12,175 nt of DNA from JBBTWG01 sp038062935 (lineage in GTDB: Bacteria > Patescibacteriota > Gracilibacteria > UBA1369 > UBA12463), in NCBI GenBank assembly GCA_038062935.1, contig JBBTWG010000016.1, positions 1-12,175 of the forward strand. The letters run 5' to 3'. The translations under genes were made by a program, and so were the position numbers. Below, piece after piece: positions 5,673 to 10,800 of this stretch (its first letter is position 1; the number at the start of each line of letters is the position of its first letter). The notes under the pieces are model-generated. The model was not told the origin of the DNA, did no database searches, and was given only the letters and a program-made list of their open reading frames with translations.

Positions 5673-6619
5673 GTTGTAGGAGAACTTTCTGGTAATGCAC
5701 TTTCGAGTGCCCTGAGTGCTACTTCGAGTTGTGCGTCATCCGGTTCTTGTGTGGTGAGTTTCTGGAGCCAGAGGCCTGGTGTAACGAATGATCGGACGAA
5801 ACGGTTTTCCATATTTTTCGCGCTGATTTTCAGGAATTCATAGGAGAGTCCGCCGATGACTGGGAGCCATGCCACACGCAGGAGGAAGTTTTGCAGAAAC
5901 CCGTCGGCTCGTGGGAGGAGCGTGTAACTCATGACGCTGATGAGAACCACGAGCATGATGAAACTCGTGCCGCAACGAGGATGAAATCGTGATTGGATTC
6001 TCGCATTTTCTGGTGTGAGTGGAAGCTTTTTTTCGTAGGTGAAGACCGCTTTGTGTTCGGCTCCGTGATATTCGAAGACTCTTCTCATGTCTTTGGATTT
6101 GAGGAGGAGCGCAATGTATCCGATGAAAATACCCATTTTCAGGACGCCGTCGATGAGATTGAAAAGTAAATTATGGTCTTTGACAAAGGGAAACTGCGAT
6201 CCGAGAAATGTGGTGATCGCGAGTGGAACGAATTTGAAAAGGAAGAGGCTGACGCTGAGTGCTACGAGAATTGAAACGCCGAAAAAGACTTTTTCAAGCC
6301 ATGTTTCTTTTTTTACTTCTTGGGTGACTTGATTTTTTTCTTGTACCTCTGCTCCTATGCCGGCGACTTCTGAGAAAATATTTGCCGAGAAATTGAGTGC
6401 GCGAAATCCGATAATCATCATTTCTCCGATCCCGACAACTCCGCGAATGAATGGGAGGCCGAGAAATCGTATTCTTTCGGTGATGGATGTGTAAGGTCTG
6501 CGGTCAATGATAATTTCGCCGCTCTGATTTCTGACGGCAACAGCGACAAATCCTGGCGAGCGCATGAGAACACCTTCTATGACGGCTTGGCCTCCGGGAG
6601 CGAAATCGACTTTGGACAT
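5669..6619 (-). CDS. DUF1385 family membrane protein (YqhQ-like)
   Basis: This 316-residue protein has the DUF1385 hallmarks in order: GGQAVIEGVLMRSP near residues 9-22, RGVVGIGEMM near 59-68, hydrophobic segments at about 112-138 and 155-170, EYHGAEHKAVFTYE near 184-197, and RFHPRCGTSFIM near 212-223. A further hydrophobic stretch follows. The invariant His, Glu and Cys residues have led the family to be described as a predicted metal-dependent enzyme, but its reaction is unknown to me. YqhQ of Bacillus subtilis belongs here. The start ATG is preceded by CTCCCCTCTC and then by the AGGAT heptamer array, read from the other strand, with no Shine-Dalgarno. It converges on rplA with interlocked stop codons and is divergent from dut. 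Confidence 0.9.
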   Translation of the reverse strand: MSKVDFAPGGQAVIEGVLMRSPGFVAVAVRNQSGEIIIDRRPYTSITERIRFLGLPFIRGVVGIGEMMIIGFRALNFSANIFSEVAGIGAEVQEKNQVTQEVKKETWLEKVFFGVSILVALSVSLFLFKFVPLAITTFLGSQFPFVKDHNLLFNLIDGVLKMGIFIGYIALLLKSKDMRRVFEYHGAEHKAVFTYEKKLPLTPENARIQSRFHPRCGTSFIMLVVLISVMSYTLLPRADGFLQNFLLRVAWLPVIGGLSYEFLKISAKNMENRFVRSFVTPGLWLQKLTTQEPDDAQLEVALRALESALPESSPTT

Positions 6620-6627
6620 GAGAGGGG

Positions 6628-6662
6628 AGGATTTAGGATGTAGGATTGAGGATGTAGGAGTT
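6628..6662. repeat. Five in-phase heptamers (AGGATNN type) between yqhQ-like gene and dut
   Basis: The units are AGGATTT, AGGATGT, AGGATTG, AGGATGT and AGGAGTT, exactly five times seven bases. On the minus strand they read ATCCT-type and form the leader of the DUF1385 gene, beginning nine bases from its ATG. Bases 6642-6659 are an exact 18-bp inverted repeat of 7191-7208 on the far side of dut. Confidence 0.75.
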
Positions 6663-6697
6663 GGGGAGAAATTTTCTTCCTTTTTTTGTGTGGCCAG

Positions 6698-6705
6698 TAT
6701 ACCTT
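6698..6705 (+). promoter_or_regulatory. dut: Possible -10 box for dut
   Basis: TATACC (6698-6703) or the overlapping TACCTT (6700-6705, exactly -12 to -7 from the dut ATG at 6712) could serve as a -10 element giving a leaderless or nearly leaderless dut mRNA. No convincing -35 is seen, so support is weak. Confidence 0.25.
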
Positions 6706-6711
6706 ATTTGC

Positions 6712-7158
6712 ATGCAGGTTCATATGAAACGCATTGATTCGTCGTTGCCGCTTCCTCGTTACGAAACGGCTGGATCCGTTGGTTTTGATTTCCTCGCTCG
6801 TGAGGAAATTGTGATTCCGGGGCGAAGCCTGGGGCTCGTGCCAGGAAATTTGATCGTTGAAGTTCCGAAAGGATATATGCTGGCCGTCGCAGCGCGTAGC
6901 AGTATGCCGAAAAAGAAAGGTTTACTGACTCCTCATGGTTTTGGAATTATTGATCAGGATTATTGTGGATCGCAGGATGAAATCAAAATTCAGGTGTTCA
7001 ACTTTACACAGGAACCGGTGACGGTGCATCGTGGAGAAAAGGTGGCGCAGGGTGTTTTTGTACGAGTAGATACATTTGAATTTGAAGAAGTTGCAGAGAT
7101 GACGAATGCGACGCGCGGTGGATTTGGGAGTACTGGTGGATATGTTGCCAACATGTGA
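6712..7158 (+). CDS. dut: Deoxyuridine 5'-triphosphate nucleotidohydrolase (dUTPase)
   Basis: This 148-residue protein begins at the ATG at 6712 (MQVHMKRIDSSLPLP), which aligns with the usual beta-strand start. The in-frame ATG at 6724 is a second option, and an in-frame TTG at 6661 would add a non-family hydrophobic tail. The five trimeric dUTPase motifs are present: AGSVGFDF, AARSSMPKKKG, GIIDQDYCGSQDEI, RGEKVAQGVFV and the C-terminal RGGFGSTGG arm. Motif 3 has Asp-Tyr, which selects deoxyuridine. The enzyme hydrolyses dUTP to dUMP and diphosphate, keeping uracil out of DNA and supplying thymidylate synthase. A thymidylate kinase-like gene follows after 64 bp, which fits a dTTP pathway pair. 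The whole gene is flanked by inverted heptamer arrays. Confidence 0.95.
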   Translation: MQVHMKRIDSSLPLPRYETAGSVGFDFLAREEIVIPGRSLGLVPGNLIVEVPKGYMLAVAARSSMPKKKGLLTPHGFGIIDQDYCGSQDEIKIQVFNFTQEPVTVHRGEKVAQGVFVRVDTFEFEEVAEMTNATRGGFGSTGGYVANM

Positions 7159-7181
7159 CAATTGACTTGTGACCTGTGACT
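7154..7181. repeat. Four in-phase heptamers (TGAC type) over the dut stop codon
   Basis: The units TGTGACA, ATTGACT, TGTGACC and TGTGACT occupy exactly 28 bases. The first unit overlaps the TGA stop of dut. They are the same type as the array ahead of rplK. Confidence 0.7.
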
Positions 7182-7189
7182 TTTTCTAA

Positions 7190-7217
7190 ATCCTACATCC
7201 TCAATCCTCAATCCTGC
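7190..7217. repeat. Four in-phase heptamers (ATCCTNN type) ahead of the kinase gene
   Basis: The units ATCCTAC, ATCCTCA, ATCCTCA and ATCCTGC fill 28 bases and end five bases before the ATG at 7223. They are the reverse complement of the type at 6628-6662. Together the two arrays bracket dut as an inverted repeat (18 bp exact). Confidence 0.75.
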
Positions 7218-7222
7218 CCTCC

Positions 7223-7828
7223 ATGCCTTTCATTACTTTCTACGGAATCAACAACATTGGGAAGACGACACATGTGAAATTGCTCGTGGAGCGGCTGCGA
7301 CATGAGGGGTATGACGCGATTTCTTTGAAGTATCCCGTGTATGATATCGCACCGACTGGACCTTTTTTGAATCAAACTTTGCGGCATCATGATGGGGCTC
7401 AAGCGCTCTGTGAAGAAGAGCTACAGCTCTGGTTTACTTTGAATCGTTTTCAATTTCAGCCGACCCTGGAACAGTATTTGAAAGAAGGAAAAATTGTGAT
7501 TGCAGAAGATTATGTTGGAACTGGTATCGCGTGGGGTGCGACAAAAGGAGCCTCGGAAAGCTGGCTGACGGAGCTCAATATGCCTCTGCGAAAAGCTGAT
7601 TTTTCGATCCTCATGACGGGTGAACGAATTCTCAAATCGAAAGAAGATTCACATATCCATGAGAATGATGATCATCTTGTTCTCCGCGTTGGCGAGACTC
7701 TCAAACGGCTTGCTGCAGAGCAACATTGGTATGTTTTGCCGGTCCATGAAAAGAGAGAAGAGACAGCAGAGGATATCTACAATGTCGTCAAAAATTTCTT
7801 AGCGACTTTTCCGAGTGCTAATTCCTGA
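7223..7828 (+). CDS. Thymidylate kinase-like P-loop nucleotide kinase
   Basis: This 201-residue protein is typical in length for dTMP kinase. The P-loop is GINNIGKTT (residues 8-16). After RFQFQPTLEQYLKEGKIVI comes AEDYVGTGIAWGATKG (94-109), which matches the DRY-type motif of thymidylate kinases, but with Glu-Asp where the family usually has Asp-Arg. A lid-like charged stretch with Arg135 and Lys138-140 follows near residues 130-150. By family, the enzyme transfers phosphate from ATP to dTMP to give dTDP, which fits its place directly after dut. Because the DRY arginine is changed, the exact nucleotide specificity is less certain. The C-terminal 52 bases overlap the end of the convergent hydrolase gene. 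The start ATG follows CCCTCC with no Shine-Dalgarno. Confidence 0.82.
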   Translation: MPFITFYGINNIGKTTHVKLLVERLRHEGYDAISLKYPVYDIAPTGPFLNQTLRHHDGAQALCEEELQLWFTLNRFQFQPTLEQYLKEGKIVIAEDYVGTGIAWGATKGASESWLTELNMPLRKADFSILMTGERILKSKEDSHIHENDDHLVLRVGETLKRLAAEQHWYVLPVHEKREETAEDIYNVVKNFLATFPSANS

Positions 7829-8643
7829 CCGTGGAAACTGTGATCCCCTTTTGGGATGAGAGCTATTTTTGATTTTTGATTTTGTTTTACTGCTGCGATT
7901 TTTTCGAGCATTTTTTCTGGTGGAATTGCTGCGTATTGTTCGTCACTGCAAAAAATGGCGATGAAAGGGATTTTGATTTTCTTTACGCATTCCAGGTTTT
8001 CTTCGTAGTTGAAAATATGACCTTCGATGGATTTTCCGCTGTAAAGGGCATGATATCGCAATGCAGAAAACATTGGAGAACTATACTTTTCTGGGATAGG
8101 GAATTTCCCTAGGCGCTTTTTGATCATGTCCTGTGCATGGCTCAGCGATTCTTTGAATTTCTTCTTTCCGAGTAGTTTTTTTTGAAAATTGACGTCGTCG
8201 CAAGGGGCGAGGAAGATTGCCGCCTGGATGAGCGAGCTCTTCACAGCCTTCGGCTTTTCAGAATGTTTATTCAGATAATAAGCCACCTTTTGGCATCCCG
8301 TGGAATGTCCAGACAGGATTATTTTTGTGTATCCACGCTTTTTCATGGCTTGAATTGCGGCTTCGAGATCGAGAATGCAATCTTCAAATTGCTCCTGGCT
8401 TGTGCCGTAGAAATCGTTATTTATGAGAGTTACGAGCTCTGCTCCCCTGTTATTGAATGAAAGAAATCCCATACCGAGACTTTTCGCTGTTTTACTCATC
8501 ACCGTCATAACATTTCCTTCGAAAAAATGATCAGTCATGCCGTGGACGTGAATAATGGCCGTGTCTGATTTCCTGCTTTCCTGAAGCCCTCCGAAGAGTT
8601 CGAGTCCATCACGAGTTTCGAAAGTAATAATTTCGAATTGCAT
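7777..8643 (-). CDS. Alpha/beta hydrolase family protein
   Basis: This 288-residue protein has an alpha/beta-hydrolase fold. It starts with two strands and an oxyanion-hole HVHGMTDHF (residues 32-40). The nucleophile elbow is ILSGHSTGCQKV (109-120) with Ser114. The likely acid is Asp234 in IAIFCSDEQYA, and the base is His268 in PKGDHSFHG. The GHSTGCQ elbow resembles DUF1749-type hydrolases, but I cannot fix the substrate. No signal peptide is seen, so it is probably cytoplasmic. The last 52 bases overlap the 3' end of the thymidylate kinase-like gene on the other strand. A promoter ending six bases before the ATG suggests a leaderless mRNA. Confidence 0.85.
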   Translation of the reverse strand: MQFEIITFETRDGLELFGGLQESRKSDTAIIHVHGMTDHFFEGNVMTVMSKTAKSLGMGFLSFNNRGAELVTLINNDFYGTSQEQFEDCILDLEAAIQAMKKRGYTKIILSGHSTGCQKVAYYLNKHSEKPKAVKSSLIQAAIFLAPCDDVNFQKKLLGKKKFKESLSHAQDMIKKRLGKFPIPEKYSSPMFSALRYHALYSGKSIEGHIFNYEENLECVKKIKIPFIAIFCSDEQYAAIPPEKMLEKIAAVKQNQKSKIALIPKGDHSFHGQELALGKVAKKFLTTL

Positions 8644-8649
8644 GGCGTC

Positions 8650-8677
8650 ATCTTATCAAAGAAAGCTATGTCGTCAA
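8650..8677 (-). promoter_or_regulatory. Promoter of the hydrolase gene, probably leaderless
   Basis: On the minus strand TTGACG (8677-8672) is followed after 16 bases by TAAGAT (8655-8650), then six bases, then the ATG at 8643. The -10 box at -12 to -7 from the start codon is the classic placement for leaderless transcripts. It is back to back with the promoter at 8692-8720. Confidence 0.55.
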
Positions 8678-8691
8678 AATGGCTTCAGTAT

Positions 8692-8720
8692 TTGACTTTC
8701 AAACCCCTGGAGCATACGAT
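8692..8720 (+). promoter_or_regulatory. Sigma70-like promoter for the membrane protein-folD run
   Basis: TTGACT (8692-8697) is followed after exactly 17 bases by TACGAT (8715-8720). The predicted start is near 8727, leaving about 33 bases of leader. It is divergent from the hydrolase promoter, with the two -35 boxes 14 bases apart. Confidence 0.55.
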
Positions 8721-8759
8721 GAAGACATCTAGTTCAGTGAATACATAACTTTATCTCCT

Positions 8760-8990
8760 ATGTCATTCACCGCTATCATGACGTTTCTTATTACTTTTCT
8801 TTCCACGCTCTCTGTGGCTCTTTGTTTGTGGAAAATTGGTTTGCGATTGCGCGGAGTGCGCCTGGAAGAAAATTCCTCTACTCTTCTTTTCCAGATTTTT
8901 CATCTTCGTTCATTTGTGATTCTCTACATCATTCTGGTTGTAACTTATACTCTTACTCCATGGATTCTTATTTCTGTTTATCATCTTTGA
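8760..8990 (+). CDS. Small two-helix membrane protein
   Basis: This 76-residue protein is mostly hydrophobic, with likely membrane helices at about residues 4-24 and 50-72 and a short basic loop (KIGLRLRGVRLEEN) between them. I do not recognise a family. A good promoter lies upstream, the ATG follows ATCTCCT, and the next gene begins six bases after the stop, so the two are very likely co-transcribed. This arrangement suggests it works with the PH-domain membrane protein that follows. No function can be assigned. Confidence 0.65.
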   Translation: MSFTAIMTFLITFLSTLSVALCLWKIGLRLRGVRLEENSSTLLFQIFHLRSFVILYIILVVTYTLTPWILISVYHL

Positions 8991-8996
8991 AACTCT

Positions 8997-9599
8997 ATGG
9001 ATGAAACAATGTATCAAAAACACTTTTTTCACGGGCAACAGCCTGATGAGTATGTCGTGTGCTTTTTTCGGAAACATTGGGCCACTTTTTTCCCTCATCT
9101 TCTTTCCATGGGCATGTTTCTGCTTGCGACCTTTCTACTTTTTTTTACCATTCCTTTTTTATATAAATCTCTTCCTGTTGGAATTTTTAAAATTTTATTT
9201 CTCCTCGTTGTGATCCTTTCTCTTAGTTTTATTCATTATTTTTTCCTGAAAGCGGTACAGCATTTTTTGACGGTCATTATTGTGACGAATTCCCGTATTA
9301 TTTCTATGGATAGAACACTTTTTTTGAGAAATAATACGGAAACTTTTGACTTGCGCATGATTCAGGAAATTAATAAAAATCAGAACGGATTTCTGCCGAA
9401 TTTGTTTGGATATGGCGACCTCTCGATTACGCTTTCTCAAAGTGCTGCAGTTTTACTGTTGACGCAAATTCCTAATCCAGACCATTATTTTCGAACTATC
9501 AGTCAAGCGAAGCTTGATCATATTGAAGCTCGTATTCATAGAAAGATTGAAATACAGAGTGATGTGCTGGGGAAAACTGCAAAAACTGACGAAGTCTGA
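8997..9599 (+). CDS. Membrane protein with bacterial PH-like (bPH2/YdbT-type) domain
   Basis: This 200-residue protein begins with a polar stretch, then DEYVVCFFRKHWATFF (residues 17-32), the pre-membrane segment common in these proteins. Two membrane helices follow at about 33-54 and 62-84. Then comes a beta-rich domain at about 91-165: FLTVIIVTNSRIISMDRTLF, DLRMIQEINKNQNGFLPNLFGYGDLSITL and LLLTQIPNPDHYFRTI. The order 'TNSRII..D' and 'I..I......G.L...FGYG.L' is typical of bacterial PH domains. Such proteins are membrane-bound, with the PH domain in the cytoplasm, but their ligands are mostly unknown. The C-terminal 30 residues are charged and helical. It follows a small membrane protein gene by six bases and precedes folD by 12. 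Confidence 0.8.
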   Translation: MDETMYQKHFFHGQQPDEYVVCFFRKHWATFFPHLLSMGMFLLATFLLFFTIPFLYKSLPVGIFKILFLLVVILSLSFIHYFFLKAVQHFLTVIIVTNSRIISMDRTLFLRNNTETFDLRMIQEINKNQNGFLPNLFGYGDLSITLSQSAAVLLLTQIPNPDHYFRTISQAKLDHIEARIHRKIEIQSDVLGKTAKTDEV

Positions 9600-9605
9600 T
9601 AGAAT
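9600..9605 (+). promoter_or_regulatory. folD: -10 box for folD, leaderless placement
   Basis: TAGAAT lies exactly at -12 to -7 from the folD ATG and starts on the base after the stop codon of the PH-domain gene. No good -35 is present at 17 bases. The hexamer and its placement match the hydrolase promoter, so a leaderless folD transcript is possible in addition to read-through. Confidence 0.4.
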
Positions 9606-9611
9606 AGGTGC

Positions 9612-10448
9612 ATGATTTTATTGGATGGGAAAAGTTTGTCGCAGAAAATTTTGGCTCGTGTGGCAAATGAAGTTGCTGCCTTGGGAAAGCCTTTGAAGCT
9701 GGTGATTGTTCAGGTGGGTCGTGATGGAGGAAGTGATGTGTACATCGGTCAAAAAATGAAGGCGGCGGCAAATGTGGGGATTCAGGCCGAGCATCTGATG
9801 CTTCCTGAAACCCTTGCTACTGAAGAACTGGTTCAAAAAATCTATGCTCTCAATGAAGATATCGGCGTTCATGGAATCCTCGTTCAGCTTCCTTTGCCGA
9901 AACATATCGACACCCCGGTGATTTTCAAATCTATCGATCCTGCAAAAGATGTGGATGGATTCACGGCGTATAACATTGGAAAAATGTTTCTGGATAAAAA
10001 ATTTGAGAAGCTTGTTCCGTGTACTCCTCGCGGCATTATTCACTTGCTGGAGGACTATAAAATCGATGTTATGGGAAAAGAAGCGGTTGTGGTGGGTGTC
10101 AGTAATATTGTAGGAAAACCACTTGCTACCATGCTTGTGAATCGTCGGGCGACGGTGACGATGTGTCATTCGAAGACTCAGGATCTTGCATTTCATACTC
10201 GTCGGGCAGATCTGCTCTTTGTGGCTATTGGAAAAGCGAAGTTTATTACGGCGGATATGGTGAAAGAAGGTGTAATCGTGGTGGATGTCGGCATGAATCG
10301 CGATGAACAGGGAAAACTTTGTGGAGATGTGGATTTCGAGGCCGTCTCAAAGAAAGCGAGTTTCATCACACCTGTTCCGGGTGGCGTAGGACCGATGACG
10401 GTGGCGTGCTTGATGGAGAATGTGGTCAAAGCGGCGCAGAGAATGTAG
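9612..10448 (+). CDS. folD: Bifunctional methylenetetrahydrofolate dehydrogenase/methenyltetrahydrofolate cyclohydrolase
   Basis: This 278-residue protein is full length for FolD. The catalytic Tyr-x3-Lys is YIGQK (residues 44-48). VQLPLP lies near 91-96 and DPAKDVDGF near 109-117. The NADP-binding signature VVGVSNIVGKPLATML lies near 160-175, with Val where Arg or Ala is usual after the first Gly. The C-terminal TPVPGGVGPMT lies near 253-263. The enzyme interconverts methylene-, methenyl- and 10-formyl-tetrahydrofolate in the cytoplasm, supplying one-carbon units for purine and thymidylate synthesis and for initiator tRNA formylation. This fits the nearby purF and dut/kinase genes. It follows the PH-domain gene by 12 bases and may also have its own leaderless promoter. 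Confidence 0.95.
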   Translation: MILLDGKSLSQKILARVANEVAALGKPLKLVIVQVGRDGGSDVYIGQKMKAAANVGIQAEHLMLPETLATEELVQKIYALNEDIGVHGILVQLPLPKHIDTPVIFKSIDPAKDVDGFTAYNIGKMFLDKKFEKLVPCTPRGIIHLLEDYKIDVMGKEAVVVGVSNIVGKPLATMLVNRRATVTMCHSKTQDLAFHTRRADLLFVAIGKAKFITADMVKEGVIVVDVGMNRDEQGKLCGDVDFEAVSKKASFITPVPGGVGPMTVACLMENVVKAAQRM

Positions 10449-10490
10449 CTATTCAAGGCTTTTCCTTCTGAAACACCTTTGAGTAGCTCG

Positions 10491-10527
10491 TTTTCGCCCT
10501 TTCTTCGAAAAAGAATATTTGAAATAT
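10491..10527. other. Short palindromes after folD
   Basis: TTTTCG (10491-10496) pairs with CGAAAA (10506-10511), and ATATTT-G-AAATAT is a 13-base palindrome at 10515-10527. No T-run follows on the plus strand, so neither is a good intrinsic terminator. The rest of 10449-10549 shows nothing else I can name. Confidence 0.25.
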
Positions 10528-10549
10528 CTGGCTTTCTCAGAGGTACTTC

Positions 10550-10735
10550 CGAAAAAGATGGTGAGTATTGGAAAAATTTCAAAAAATTGTGAGGACGCGG
10601 GACCCCAAAGAGAGTGGTTTTTGGCGTGAAGAAAATTGAATTGCTTGCAATTCAATTTTTAGCCAAAATACCCTCCTTTGGGTCGCGCCCGGAGCACTTT
10701 TTGAAATTTTTCCAATGCCCCCCCCATCTTTTTCG
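10550..10735. repeat. ~185-nt palindromic structured element, copy 2
   Basis: The outer stem is 19 perfect pairs (10567-10585 with 10698-10716) plus a distal 12-pair stem (10550-10561 with 10724-10735), separated by an asymmetric loop that includes a C8 run. Inside are the conserved block around GAGGACGCGGGA (10587-10602), the stem CCCAAAG/CTTTGGG (10604-10610 with 10676-10682), the stem TTGGC/GCCAA (10621-10625 with 10662-10666), and a 12-bp terminal hairpin (10632-10643 with 10648-10659) capped by CTTG. The second conserved block (10681-10702) is identical over 22 bases to 2739-2760. The stems differ from copy 1 yet stay paired. It lies between folD and purF in the same orientation as copy 1, about 65 bases before the purF ATG. 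Confidence 0.75.
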
Positions 10736-10781
10736 AGGAGACATGCTTTGAGAACCCCTAGATTTTTTCAATTTTTCCGCG

Positions 10782-10787
10782 TATATT
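10782..10787 (+). promoter_or_regulatory. purF: Possible -10 box for purF
   Basis: TATATT ends 13 bases before the purF ATG. The predicted start would leave a leader of only about six bases. The matching -35 position (TAGATT, 10759-10764) is poor. Read-through from folD would have to cross the long hairpin, so a separate promoter is plausible. Confidence 0.35.
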
Positions 10788-10800
10788 CGAAATACCTTCT

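Noticed and set aside
7154..7217. CRISPR array
   Set aside because: The unit is seven bases with no spacers and no cas genes. These are plain tandem heptamers.
7843..7870. Terminator for the kinase gene (ATCCC-CTTTT-GGGAT hairpin then T-rich sequence)
   Set aside because: The stem is only five pairs, the T-run is delayed and broken, and the site lies inside the hydrolase coding region, whose sequence accounts for it.
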